DNA of 64,000 bases. Source: Rubrobacter taiwanensis (GTDB lineage Bacteria; Actinomycetota; Rubrobacteria; Rubrobacterales; Rubrobacteraceae). The notes beneath the pieces are model-generated. The model ran no database searches. It was not told the origin of the DNA and saw only the letters and a list, made by a program, of their open reading frames with translations. The position numbers and the translations under genes were made by a program. The stretch's first letter is position 1, and every line of letters begins with the position of its first letter. Positions 41,073-49,778 of the stretch are shown piece after piece. The stretch covers positions 1 to 64,000 of the forward strand of contig NZ_SKBU01000014.1 of the NCBI RefSeq assembly GCF_004337705.1. Direction: 5' to 3'.

Positions 41073-41368
41073 TAAGGGCCGAGCGCCTCCCGTACGGCCC
41101 GCGCGCCGATGCCCCGGATCGCCACCTGCTTCGAGCGCCCCGAACCTCCGCGCACGATCTCCACCCGGGAGACCGGCACGCCCGCAGAGCGCGCCAGGAA
41201 GCGCCGGATCTCATCGTTCGCCCGGCCGCCCACCGGCGGAGCGGCGACCGAGAGCTTCAGGGCATCCCCACCGTAGAGTCCCTTCACCTCGGTCCTCTTC
41301 GCTCCCGGCGAGACCCGGAGGTTGATCCGGACGCCATCCCCCTCCTCGATGATGAAGCTACCGGGCAC
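41072..41368 (-). CDS. DUF167 (YggU) family protein
   Basis: The 98-residue protein belongs to the YggU/DUF167 family: INLRVSPGAKRTEVKGLYGG, LKLSVAAPPVGGRANDEIRR and a C-terminal IVRGGSGRSKQVAIRG, matching V.PGA....V......LKV...APPV.GKAN..L. Function is unknown. Its stop shares a base with the rluD start and its start overlaps the end of divIVA by 11 bp. Confidence 0.9.
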   Translation of the reverse strand: MPGSFIIEEGDGVRINLRVSPGAKRTEVKGLYGGDALKLSVAAPPVGGRANDEIRRFLARSAGVPVSRVEIVRGGSGRSKQVAIRGIGARAVREALGP

Positions 41369-42251
41369 GCCGCCGCAGAAAACGCCCCGCCCGGGCCCGG
41401 CGGGAATCCTCCGCTTCGTCGCGGGGCCGCTCCTCGACGGGCTTACGCCCGAGGTCGCCGGTGTCGTCCTGCTCCTCGGGGTCCTCAGGGACCGCCGCGA
41501 TCGGCTCCTCCTCGCGCTCCACCTCCCCGGCCGCCTGCTCGGAGGGCGAATCTGAGTTCCCGGAGGCGACGAACCCCCTCTCGGCGCTCGAGGGCTCCAC
41601 CTCCGGCTCTTCGGCCTCGGGACTCTCTGCTACCGGCGGCTCCTGCTCGCGCTCGGTCTTCTTACCGGCATCCTCATCCAGTATGGACGGCGGCCCCTCC
41701 TCCCGCTGGAGCTCCAGCCGGCGGTTCTCGGCAGCCTGCCGGGCGGCGGCGATGGACTCGGTATCCAGCCGCTCGTTCAGGGAGCGCTCGATCTCTTTAG
41801 CCGACGCGATGTCCATGTTGTCCATGACCGCCAGATAGCTCTTCAAAAGCTGGCGGAAGTCCGCGGCGAAGCTCTGCCGCGCCTTGCGCAGCGCCTCATA
41901 GGACTCCTGAATCCTCTCCACCCGCGCGGAGGACTCGGCCAGAATCTGGTGCGCCCGCGCCTTCGCCTCCTGAACGGTCAGCTCGGCCTCCTTGCTGGCC
42001 GCGCGGCGCAGATCCTCGGCCGATTGCTGGGCGTGCACCAGGGCCTCCCGGATCGAGCCCTCTAGCTGCTCGAACTGCTCCAGGCGGCCCCGCAGCGAGT
42101 CCAGCTCCTCGCGCATGCGCGAGTTCTCGGCGTAGACGCGCTCGAACTCGTCGGCCACCTCGTCCAGGAAGTCATCCACCTGGTTGGCATCGTAGCCGCG
42201 CATCGCCCGGCCGAACTCTTTGCGGCGAACGTCTATCGGTGTAATTCTCAT
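41358..42251 (-). CDS. divIVA: DivIVA (Wag31-like) polar growth/division protein
   Basis: The 297-residue protein begins RITPIDVRRKEFGRAMRGYD followed by ANQVDDFLDEV, the membrane-curvature-binding DivIVA domain, then a long coiled coil (residues 30-190) and an acidic Glu/Pro-rich tail (about 195-280) ending in an Arg-rich patch. In actinobacteria DivIVA marks poles and septa. Its place after sepF-proC-yggT is standard for Gram-positives. Confidence 0.94.
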   Translation of the reverse strand: MRITPIDVRRKEFGRAMRGYDANQVDDFLDEVADEFERVYAENSRMREELDSLRGRLEQFEQLEGSIREALVHAQQSAEDLRRAASKEAELTVQEAKARAHQILAESSARVERIQESYEALRKARQSFAADFRQLLKSYLAVMDNMDIASAKEIERSLNERLDTESIAAARQAAENRRLELQREEGPPSILDEDAGKKTEREQEPPVAESPEAEEPEVEPSSAERGFVASGNSDSPSEQAAGEVEREEEPIAAVPEDPEEQDDTGDLGRKPVEERPRDEAEDSRRARAGRFLRRRAR

Positions 42252-42258
42252 CTCTCTA

Positions 42259-42576
42259 TCACCCCGTGACAGGTCGTACGAAGTTCTCGATTATTATCAG
42301 CAGCAGCCGCCGGGCTATGAACAGCCCGATCAGCGCGATAATCGGCGAGAGGTCCAGGGCGATGCCGCCTATCCTGAGCGGAGGCAGCCGCTCCCGCAGC
42401 GGCATCATTATCGGGTTGACCACGTTGTGCACGATGTCGTAGACCCGCTGCAAGAGCTCGTTGGACGGGTAGCGCCCGAACCAGCCGAAGAGTATCCACA
42501 CGATGATGAAACCGAGCAGGATGTAGTACGCGTAGTTGACCACGTTCGCCAGGAGCTCCGCGATGCTGAAGGTCAC
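42259..42576 (-). CDS. YggT family membrane protein
   Basis: The 105-residue protein has hydrophobic segments at both ends (YAYYILLGFIIVWILFGWFG; LSPIIALIGLFIARRLLLII) and the family motif VNPIMMPLRERLPPLRIGGI. YggT proteins are linked to division sites and osmotic response, but the mechanism is unknown. It overlaps proC by 4 bp. Confidence 0.92.
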   Translation of the reverse strand: MTFSIAELLANVVNYAYYILLGFIIVWILFGWFGRYPSNELLQRVYDIVHNVVNPIMMPLRERLPPLRIGGIALDLSPIIALIGLFIARRLLLIIIENFVRPVTG

Positions 42577-43361
42577 TCGGCCAGCCTCCTCGCCCGCTCG
42601 GTCGCCGCACCTATGCCGTCGTAGATGGCGGCCACAAACCCGCTCTTCTCCATGGCGGCGAACGCAGCCGCCGTGGTACCGCCCGGCGTCATCACCTCGT
42701 CCCGCACCTGATGCGGGCTCTTCTCCTTGAGCAGCACGGCCGTGCCCTGCACCGTCTGGCTCACCAGCCGCCGGGCTATGTCGCGCGGGATGCCCTCCCG
42801 CACCCCGGCCTGGATCAGAGCGTCGGCGAAGAGCGCCACGTACGCCGGCCCGGAGCCGTGCAGCGCCGTGGCCGCATCGAACAGACGCTCGGGCAGCTCG
42901 ATCACATCCCCCACCGACTCGAAGATGCGCATCACATCCGGCAGCACGGCGCGGCCGGATGGATTAGCCGTGATTACAGCCGACCCGAGACCGATGGCCG
43001 CACACACGTTCGGCATCACACGCACCACCGGGGTCCCGTTCGGCAGCCGGCGCGAGATGTCCTCTATCGTAACCCCGGCGGCCACGCTGACCGCCGCCCG
43101 ACCATCGGCGTGGAAGGCGGAGTAGACCTCGCTCAGCACCACCGGCACATCCCAGGGCTTGACGGCGATGATCACGATCTCACTCCGCTCCGCCAGCTCG
43201 TCGTTGGAGGTGGTGGTGAAGACCCCGTATCTCTCAGCGAAGCGCGCCAGGCGGTCCCGGTGTACGTCGCTTACCCCCAGGTCGTACTCACCGCCCTCCG
43301 CCAGCCGCGAGAGGAGCGATCCTCCGATCTTACCGGCCCCGATGATGCCTACAGACTTCAA
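42573..43361 (-). CDS. proC: Pyrroline-5-carboxylate reductase
   Basis: ProC performs the last step of proline synthesis with NAD(P)H. The 262-residue protein has the Rossmann motif GIIGAGKIGGSLLSRL, VIIAVKPWDVPVVL, VRVMPNVCAAIGLGSAV, and GSGPAYVALFADALI followed by MTPGGTTAAAFAAME. It is embedded between division genes, as often in Gram-positives. Confidence 0.96.
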   Translation of the reverse strand: MKSVGIIGAGKIGGSLLSRLAEGGEYDLGVSDVHRDRLARFAERYGVFTTTSNDELAERSEIVIIAVKPWDVPVVLSEVYSAFHADGRAAVSVAAGVTIEDISRRLPNGTPVVRVMPNVCAAIGLGSAVITANPSGRAVLPDVMRIFESVGDVIELPERLFDAATALHGSGPAYVALFADALIQAGVREGIPRDIARRLVSQTVQGTAVLLKEKSPHQVRDEVMTPGGTTAAAFAAMEKSGFVAAIYDGIGAATERARRLAE

Positions 43362-43369
43362 CTCCCTCC

Positions 43370-43942
43370 TCAGAGCTGATTGAAGAAGCCGCGCTCCGCC
43401 AGCCGCTTGCGCTCCTCGGCGCTCACCTCCACGTTGCGCGGGGTCAGCAGGAAGACCCGACTGGCCACGGTCTGAATCTGACCGTCCAGAGCATAGGTGA
43501 GCCCGGCGCAGAAATCCACCATGCGGCGGCTGAGGTCCTGATCTACATGCTGAAGGTTAAGAATCACCGGCTGCTGACGTTTGAAGCGGTCGGCCAACGC
43601 CTGAGCATCGTTGAAGGTGGAGGGAGCCACGACGCTTACCCGGGTAGAGGGCCGCGGGTCGGGCACCGGGCGCAGATGCCCGCCGGAGTTGTAGCGCTCC
43701 CGGTTGGAGGCCTCGCCGCCGAAGAGGTCCCCAAGCGAGGTTCCGAAAGCGGAAGAGCGCTCTACACGCCCCAGCCGGCGCACCGCCGGAGAGGGCTCCG
43801 CCTCCCGAGACTCCTCTTCGTAGCGACGGTCCTTGTAGCGGCGCTTGCCGTCGTACTCCTCCTCGTCGTAGTACTCGTACTCTTCGTCCACACCGAAGCC
43901 GAACCAGGCCGCAACCCGCTCCATCTGATCCCTAAGTCCCAT
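43370..43942 (-). CDS. sepF: Cell division protein SepF
   Basis: SepF anchors FtsZ to the membrane. The 190-residue protein has an N-terminal amphipathic helix (GLRDQMERVAAWFGFG), an acidic/basic low-complexity linker, and the C-terminal SepF domain (QPVILNLQHVDQDLSRRMVD followed by FCAGLTYALDGQI and VFLLTPRNVEV). It occurs here together with ftsA, the alternative anchor. Confidence 0.95.
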   Translation of the reverse strand: MGLRDQMERVAAWFGFGVDEEYEYYDEEEYDGKRRYKDRRYEEESREAEPSPAVRRLGRVERSSAFGTSLGDLFGGEASNRERYNSGGHLRPVPDPRPSTRVSVVAPSTFNDAQALADRFKRQQPVILNLQHVDQDLSRRMVDFCAGLTYALDGQIQTVASRVFLLTPRNVEVSAEERKRLAERGFFNQL

Positions 43943-44660
43943 CCTGCCTCCTCACGGGCTCCGATCCACCCCCCTCTTCTATCAACGCCCGTCCTACCCT
44001 CACGATGGTGGCGCCTTCTTCGACCGCAACGAGGTAATCGTTGCTCATGCCCATGGATAGCTCCGAGAGATCAAGATCGGGGCTCCACCGTCCCGTAAGC
44101 CTATCACGAATCGCTCTGAGTTTCGCGAAAACATAGCGCACATCCTCCGGGTCTTCAACCAGCGGCGCAAGCGTCATGAAACCCCGAACCCGCACACGCC
44201 CGCCGGTCGCGGCCGCCCGCTCCAGCAGCGGCTCTATCTCCCCTTCCCCCACCCCGTATTTGGACTCCTCCCCGCTCACGTTCACCTGGATCAATATATC
44301 TATTCCCCGTTCCGGCGCGCGCTTCTCCAGCTCCCGGATCAACCGCTCCGAATCCACCGAGTGTATGAGACTCACCCGTCCGACCACTTCCCGGGCCTTC
44401 CTGCGCTGCAGATGCCCGATGAAGTGCCACTCGAAGGCCTCTCCGAAGACCTCCTGTTTGGCGATGAGCTCGGCCGAACGGTTCTCCCCGAGCAGCCTGA
44501 CCCCAACCCGGGAGAGCAGCGCTATCTGCTCTATGGAGTAGTACTTGCTGGCCACCAGGATTCTCACATCCTCCGGCCGCCGGCCGGCCCGCCGCGCAGC
44601 CTCTGCGATGCCGCTCTCCACGGCCTCCAGATTAGCCCGGATGTCAGCGAGCTCCACCAT
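43932..44660 (-). CDS. yggS: YggS family pyridoxal phosphate homeostasis protein
   Basis: The 242-residue TIM-barrel protein contains ILVASKYYSIEQIALLSRVG (PLP Lys in the ASK motif), LGENRSAELIAKQEVF, EWHFIGHLQRRKAREV, QVNVSGEESKYGV and LSMGMSNDYLVAVEEGATIVR. YggS keeps free PLP low and has no known enzymatic reaction. It sits between pgeF (adjacent) and sepF (11-bp overlap), a widely conserved order. Confidence 0.95.
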   Translation of the reverse strand: MVELADIRANLEAVESGIAEAARRAGRRPEDVRILVASKYYSIEQIALLSRVGVRLLGENRSAELIAKQEVFGEAFEWHFIGHLQRRKAREVVGRVSLIHSVDSERLIRELEKRAPERGIDILIQVNVSGEESKYGVGEGEIEPLLERAAATGGRVRVRGFMTLAPLVEDPEDVRYVFAKLRAIRDRLTGRWSPDLDLSELSMGMSNDYLVAVEEGATIVRVGRALIEEGGGSEPVRRQDGT

Positions 44661-45392
44661 CTATCTTAGAGCCGCCACCGCCAGCATCCTCCCGGTCCTC
44701 GGCTTCTGCACCCGGTGCGAGAAGAAGAGATCCCCCCTACACCCCGTGCAGAGCCCCACATCATATATATTCTCCACCCCGGCACCCCGCAGGCTGCTCT
44801 CCACCGCCGCCGGCAGGGAGAGACGCCGCCCCCTGACCACGTCGCCGAACTTCTCGCCGAACTTCCCGGCCACCTCTTCGGAGACCTCGTAACAGCACTC
44901 CCGGATACAGGGGCCTATGTACGCAGACACCGCTTCCGGATCGCCCATCCACCCGGCGGCGCGGGCGGCTATCTCCGCGTAAGTCCCCCGCCAGCCGGAG
45001 TGCACTACCCCCAACACCCCGTTTCCGACGAGCACGAGCGGCAGGCAATCGGCGACGCTGACCGCGAGCGGGAGCCCCGGCGACCGGGTCACCAGCGCAT
45101 CGGCCTCCCCGGCGAACCCCGGCTCCACCACGCACACCACCCCGTCCCCGTGCACCTGGCGAACCCAGGCCGCCTCCCTCCCACCGAGCACCCGACGAAC
45201 GCGGGAGAGGTTCTCCAGCACCGCCGCCCGATCGTCCCCAACCGAAACGGAGACGTTCAGGCTGTCGAAAGGCGGACGGGAGACGCCTCCCCGCCGGGTG
45301 AAGAAGTAGATGGAGGCGTTAATGGGACCGGGGTCCGGAGAGATCCAGACCACACCCCCAGCCCTCCGTTCCTTCCACGCAACGATCTGCAC
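44661..45392 (-). CDS. pgeF: PgeF (YfiH, multicopper polyphenol oxidoreductase family)
   Basis: The 243-residue protein carries AVSVADCLPLVLV, GVVHSGWRGTYAEI, IGPCIRECCYEVSEEV and CRGDLFFSHR, the Cys/His zinc-binding motifs of PgeF/YfiH. Homologues act as purine nucleoside phosphorylase/adenosine deaminase or as peptidoglycan editing factors that remove serine-containing stem peptides. The position after ftsZ supports the editing role. Confidence 0.93.
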   Translation of the reverse strand: MQIVAWKERRAGGVVWISPDPGPINASIYFFTRRGGVSRPPFDSLNVSVSVGDDRAAVLENLSRVRRVLGGREAAWVRQVHGDGVVCVVEPGFAGEADALVTRSPGLPLAVSVADCLPLVLVGNGVLGVVHSGWRGTYAEIAARAAGWMGDPEAVSAYIGPCIRECCYEVSEEVAGKFGEKFGDVVRGRRLSLPAAVESSLRGAGVENIYDVGLCTGCRGDLFFSHRVQKPRTGRMLAVAALR

Positions 45393-45413
45393 CGGCGCGC
45401 CCGGAGAGGGAGA

Positions 45414-46478
45414 CTACCGGCGGCGCAGGAAGGCCGGTATCTCCAGGTCATCGGCCGGCTGCTGCTCCGGCTGCCGTACCGGCTCCTCCTCGGGCTGCGG
45501 CATCGGACGCTGTACCCGCTGCTGCGTCGCTATGCGCTGGTCGAACCCGGTCGCGATGACCGTAACGCTCACCTTGTCGCCGTGCGACTCGTCTATGACC
45601 GCACCGAAGATGATGTTGGCGTCCTGATGAGCGGCCTGCTGCACGATGTCCGCAGCCTCGCTCGCCTCGAAGAGACCGAGATCCGTGCCACCCGTGATGT
45701 TCAGGATTATGCCGGTCGCACCCTCTATGCTGGCCTCCAGCAGCGGGCTGGAGATGGCCTGGCGGGCAGCCTCCTCCGCCCGGTTCTCACTGCTGGACTC
45801 GCCGATGCCCATGAGCGCCGAACCGGAGTTCTGCATTATCGTGCGGATGTCCGCGAAGTCCAGGTTGATAAGCCCGGGCTCGGTGATGAGATCCGTGATC
45901 CCCTGCACACCCTTGCGCAGCACGTCATCCGCCATCCCGAAGGCGTCCGAGAGCGAGGTGCGCTTCTCGGCTACCTGCAGCAGCCGGTCGTTCGGGATCA
46001 CGATCAGCGCATCCACGTTCTCCTTGAGGCGCTTGATGCCTTCCTCGGCATAGGTGGCCCGGCGCCGCCCCTCGAATGAGAACGGGCGGGTGACAACACC
46101 AACCGTAAGCGCCCCCAACTCGCGCGCGATCTTGGCCACCACCGGAGCCGCCCCGGTCCCCGTGCCACCGCCCTTGCCGGCCGTCACGAAGACCATGTCC
46201 GCCCCCCGGAGAGCCTCCTCTATCTCGCCCTTGCTCTCCTCAGCGGCCTCCGTGCCGATCTTGGGGTCCGCACCGGCCCCAAGCCCCCGGGTTATCTTCT
46301 CGCCGATCGCTATCTTTAAGTCCGCATCACAGGTCTGTAACGCCTGAGCATCGGTGTTGATGGCTATGAACTCCACACCCTGCAAACCGGAGTTGATCAT
46401 CCGGTTCACCGCGTTCGTCCCACCACCACCAATGCCAACAACCTTGATAACCGCAAGATAACTAGTCGCCGAGTCCAA
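45414..46478 (-). CDS. ftsZ: Cell division protein FtsZ
   Basis: FtsZ polymerises into the Z ring. The 354 residues have [16 protein letters not shown], the tubulin signature [15 protein letters not shown] near 103-117, [15 protein letters not shown], a variable Gln/Pro-rich linker, and the conserved C-terminal peptide [10 protein letters not shown] that binds FtsA and SepF. The TTG at 46478 follows AAGG by six bases; it is 20 bp from ftsA. Confidence 0.98.
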   Translation of the reverse strand: MDSATSYLAVIKVVGIGGGGTNAVNRMINSGLQGVEFIAINTDAQALQTCDADLKIAIGEKITRGLGAGADPKIGTEAAEESKGEIEEALRGADMVFVTAGKGGGTGTGAAPVVAKIARELGALTVGVVTRPFSFEGRRRATYAEEGIKRLKENVDALIVIPNDRLLQVAEKRTSLSDAFGMADDVLRKGVQGITDLITEPGLINLDFADIRTIMQNSGSALMGIGESSSENRAEEAARQAISSPLLEASIEGATGIILNITGGTDLGLFEASEAADIVQQAAHQDANIIFGAVIDESHGDKVSVTVIATGFDQRIATQQRVQRPMPQPEEEPVRQPEQQPADDLEIPAFLRRR

Positions 46479-46498
46479 TTTCTACCTTACCCTTCGTC

Positions 46499-47734
46499 CT
46501 AACGCCTTCTCTCCAGACCCATCTTCGACCGCCCGCCTCCAAACCAACTCTTGATGGCCGCCACTATGCTACCAAAAGTTGTGGCGCTTGCACCTTTATG
46601 CTGTGGTTTAAGGTTACTGCTTTTGGCCGCGAAGTATAGCAGACCTACAGCCGTCGAGTACTGAGGCTCCTGTAGAGGTTTAATTCGTCCCCGAACCCGG
46701 CGGGGAGCGGCGAGTCTGGCTCGCAGGTCCAGGATATCCTCGGTCAGTTCGGTCATGCCGTCGAGCAGGGAGCCGCCGCCGGTGAGGACCGCACCGCCGG
46801 TGAGGAAGTTCCGGACGCGGGCTTTGTCCAGCGAGTCGCGTGCCATCTCGAGTATCTCGCGGCCCCGGTACTCCAGGATCTGGCTCAGAAAGTGGGCGTT
46901 GTAGTGGCGGTCTTTGGCCTTGACGGCGGCGAAGGTGTCCACGGTGGTGGAGAGCACGGTTCCGTAGCGGATCTTGAGTCTTTCGGCGATCTCGAAGGGC
47001 ACCTTGAGGCCGAAGGCGGCATCTGAGGAGAGGCTCTGTCCCCCGAGCGGGAGCACGGCCGTATGGGTGAGGGCTCCGCGCCAGAAGACGGCTATATCCG
47101 TCGTGCCGCCCCCGATATCCAGCAGGGCCACGCCCATGTCGCGTTCGGCCTCGGTGAGGCAGGATTCGCTGGCGGCCAGCGGCTCCAGCACGACCTCCGA
47201 GACGCGTACGCCGCAGTCCTCGACGGCCCACAGCAGGTTCTGGATGCTCTGGACCGAGCCGCTGATCACGTGCGCCCGCAGCGTAACCCGGCGGGCCGCC
47301 AGCCCCAGCGGCTGGCGGATGCCTTCCTCGCCATCCAGGGTGTAGCTGCGGGGGACGATGTGTATGACCTGCTCGTCCGGTCCCAGCTCTACGGCGTGCA
47401 GCGCCTCGTTCTCCAGCCGCCGGAGGAAGCGCGGCGTTACAACCTTGTTGCGCCCCCGGTTCAGGAGCGTCACCTCGGTGTTGAAGGAGTTGATGTGCCC
47501 CCCGGCGATACCGACCGTCGCCGACCCCGGCTTCACGCCGGAGCTCTCTATCGCCTCCCAGATGGACTCGCTGGCGGCCTGCCGATCCACCACGATCCCC
47601 CGACGCAACCCCCGGCTGGAAGCCTCGCCCAGGTCCGTAACCTCGGCGATGCGACGCCGGGGCTCGACCCGGCCCGCGAGGGCCACGATCTTGGTCGTCC
47701 CCACGTCTATGCCGAAGTGTTGCGACTGCCGCAT
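46499..47734 (-). CDS. ftsA: Cell division protein FtsA
   Basis: FtsA is an actin-fold ATPase that tethers FtsZ to the membrane and triggers constriction. The 411-residue protein has GIDVGTTKIVALAGRV (phosphate 1), VALLDIGGGTTDIAVFWRG (phosphate 2), a 1C domain (IPRSYTLDG region) and AVLTGGGSLLDGMTEL. The C-terminus GSIVAAIKSWFGG is an amphipathic membrane-targeting helix, arguing for FtsA rather than MreB or DnaK. Most actinobacteria lack ftsA. Confidence 0.94.
   Translation of the reverse strand: MRQSQHFGIDVGTTKIVALAGRVEPRRRIAEVTDLGEASSRGLRRGIVVDRQAASESIWEAIESSGVKPGSATVGIAGGHINSFNTEVTLLNRGRNKVVTPRFLRRLENEALHAVELGPDEQVIHIVPRSYTLDGEEGIRQPLGLAARRVTLRAHVISGSVQSIQNLLWAVEDCGVRVSEVVLEPLAASESCLTEAERDMGVALLDIGGGTTDIAVFWRGALTHTAVLPLGGQSLSSDAAFGLKVPFEIAERLKIRYGTVLSTTVDTFAAVKAKDRHYNAHFLSQILEYRGREILEMARDSLDKARVRNFLTGGAVLTGGGSLLDGMTELTEDILDLRARLAAPRRVRGRIKPLQEPQYSTAVGLLYFAAKSSNLKPQHKGASATTFGSIVAAIKSWFGGGRSKMGLERRR
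46633..46641 (-). promoter_or_regulatory. Possible extended -10 promoter for ftsZ inside ftsA
   Basis: TGCTATACT lies within the 3' part of ftsA, about 155 bases upstream of ftsZ. There is no good -35, and the bases also encode a Leu-Leu-Tyr stretch, so it may be chance. Separate ftsZ promoters inside ftsA are known in other bacteria. Confidence 0.25.
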
Positions 47735-47744
47735 CGGGAACCCT

Positions 47745-48419
47745 CTATTCCTCCCGCGCTCCGTCCAGACCTACGATCACCCGCCCGGGAGACCGCAGAT
47801 CGAAATACTCCGCCCCGGGATATGAAGCCATGATCTCCCGCAGCGCCGCGACCTGCTCCTCACTCACCCCGCCGGAGAGTACCGCCCGCTGACCACTCCC
47901 CAGCGAGACGAACACGCCCCCCGCTCCCGCCGACTCCACCGCACGTATCCTCACGCCCCCCTCTTCCAAAACCCCGACTACCCCCAGGATCTCCTCCACC
48001 TGCCAGCGCTCCAGCCGAAGCTCCGGAAGCCGCGCGCCACCCGCCCCCGGCAGCTCGACCCCGTCCGCCGAGTAGAACCTCTCCCGGCCCTCTACCACGG
48101 CTCGCAGGATGGCGGTTCTTTCTTCAACCTCAACCGTAACTATACTGGAATCCCAGTTCTTACTCACCCTTGCACTGTAAACCCATGGATCAGACTCCAC
48201 CCGACGCTCCAGGGCTCCGGTGTTCAGAGTGAGGAGGCTCGCGCGTTCTCCCACAAGCTCTTTCACCCGGGATTCGGGCAGCATGCGGGCGCCCTCGAGG
48301 CGCACCTCGCTCACCGGGAAGACCAGGTACGAGAGAGTAAATACCAGCAGGGTTGTGAGGGCGGCGACGAGGGCAGAGAGGGTGAGGGCGCCGAGCGTTC
48401 TGCGCGCCGCGCGCCTCAC
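47745..48419 (-). CDS. ftsQ: Cell division protein FtsQ
   Basis: The 224-residue protein has a basic cytoplasmic N-terminus, one transmembrane helix (LSALVAALTTLLVFTLSYLV, residues 13-32), a POTRA domain (VSEVRLEGARMLPESRVKEL) and the FtsQ beta domain (VTVEVEERTAILRAVVEG). FtsQ bridges FtsL/DivIC to late divisome proteins. It overlaps murC by 4 bp; murB and ddl, common in this slot, are missing. Confidence 0.92.
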   Translation of the reverse strand: MRRAARRTLGALTLSALVAALTTLLVFTLSYLVFPVSEVRLEGARMLPESRVKELVGERASLLTLNTGALERRVESDPWVYSARVSKNWDSSIVTVEVEERTAILRAVVEGRERFYSADGVELPGAGGARLPELRLERWQVEEILGVVGVLEEGGVRIRAVESAGAGGVFVSLGSGQRAVLSGGVSEEQVAALREIMASYPGAEYFDLRSPGRVIVGLDGAREE

Positions 48420-49762
48420 TGCGGCAGGATTTCCAGCAGTTCTTCGCCGACCCGGCTTATATCTCCGGCTCCGAGGGTGAGCACCATGTCTTTCGGCCGG
48501 GAGATGGTTTTAAGCACCTTGGGTATGGCGTGGGTCTCGGGGACGTAGTAGACCTCCGGCGGTCTCTTTGCGGACTCGCAGATAGCGTCCACGATCAGCT
48601 TCCCGCTCACGCCGGGCAGGGGTGGTTCACCGGAGCCGTAGACATCGGTTACCAGCACGGCGTCCGCCCGAAAGAAGGATTCTCCGAACTCCCGGTACAG
48701 GGCGCGGGTACGCGTGTACCGGTGAGGCTGGAAGACCGCCACTACGCGGCCTTCGGTCGTGGACCGCGCCACCTCGAGCGTCATCCGGAGCTCGGTGGGG
48801 TGGTGAGCGTAGTCGTCCACCACCTTGACCTCCGACCTCTCCCCCTTGAGCTGGAAGCGGCGGCGGACGCCGCTGAAGCTCCGCATGTGCTGTGCGGCCT
48901 CGTAGGCGTCGTAGCCGAGCCAGCGGGCTATGCCGATTGCCGCCAGCGAGTTGAGCATGTTGTGCCGCCCGAAGACCCCGAGCGTCACCGCGCCCCGCCT
49001 CCGGCCGCTCTCGTAGAGGATGTAGGAGTTGTGGGAGGTGGGTTCGGCCCGCAGGTCTCCGCCTTCTATCCCGTAGGTGGAGACTGGGCAGGCCGCGCGT
49101 CTGGCCAGCTTCAGGCACCGGGGGTCGTCGGCGCAGACGACCAGGTGCCCGTGCTCCGGGATGGACTCCACAAACTCGCCGAAGGTCTCCATGACATCCT
49201 CCAGAGAGGTGTAGAAGTCCGGATGATCGAACTCCACGTTCGTAACGACGGCCGCCTCGGGCCTCAGCAGCAGGATGGTCCTGTCGCTCTCATCGGCCTC
49301 GGCGACGACGAGCTCCGATCTGCCGACGACGGCGTTGCTGCCGATATCGTTGAGCTGCCCGCCGATGAGCGCCGTGGGGTCTTCGCCCAGCGCGCGCAGC
49401 AGGTGGTTGGTCATGCTGGTAGTCGTGGTCTTTCCGTGCGTCCCCGCGATGGCTATCCCCCGACCGGCGTTGAGGATCTCGGCCAGCACGCCGGCCCGCC
49501 GGATGACGGGAATGTTCCGGCGACGGGCCTCCAGGAGTTCCGGGTTCGTGGGCGGGATGGCGGTGGAGATGACGACCCGGTCGGCGTCCCCGACGTTCCC
49601 GTCGGCGTGCCCGATATAGATTCTCAGGCCCAGCTCCTCCAGCTGCCGGGTGTAGTAAGACTCCTTGAGGTCGGAGCCGGTCACCTCATGCCCCCGGGTG
49701 TACAGAACCTTGGCTATCCCGCTCATCCCGGCCCCGCCGATACCGATCATGTGCACCTTCAT
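48416..49762 (-). CDS. murC: UDP-N-acetylmuramate-L-alanine ligase
   Basis: MurC adds the first amino acid to UDP-MurNAc. The 448-residue ligase shows MIGIGGAGMSGIAKVLYTRG, the ATP loop GTHGKTTTTSM, EADESDRTILLLRPEAAVVT, VVDDYAHHPTELRMTL and VAVFQPHRYTRTRAL. It is 16 bp from murG. Confidence 0.97.
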   Translation of the reverse strand: MKVHMIGIGGAGMSGIAKVLYTRGHEVTGSDLKESYYTRQLEELGLRIYIGHADGNVGDADRVVISTAIPPTNPELLEARRRNIPVIRRAGVLAEILNAGRGIAIAGTHGKTTTTSMTNHLLRALGEDPTALIGGQLNDIGSNAVVGRSELVVAEADESDRTILLLRPEAAVVTNVEFDHPDFYTSLEDVMETFGEFVESIPEHGHLVVCADDPRCLKLARRAACPVSTYGIEGGDLRAEPTSHNSYILYESGRRRGAVTLGVFGRHNMLNSLAAIGIARWLGYDAYEAAQHMRSFSGVRRRFQLKGERSEVKVVDDYAHHPTELRMTLEVARSTTEGRVVAVFQPHRYTRTRALYREFGESFFRADAVLVTDVYGSGEPPLPGVSGKLIVDAICESAKRPPEVYYVPETHAIPKVLKTISRPKDMVLTLGAGDISRVGEELLEILPQ

Positions 49763-49778
49763 CCAGCCCGCTCCTTCC

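Noticed and set aside
41072-41368. lspA expected before rluD
   Set aside because: The gene here is a soluble YggU/DUF167 protein without membrane helices or the signal-peptidase II aspartates.
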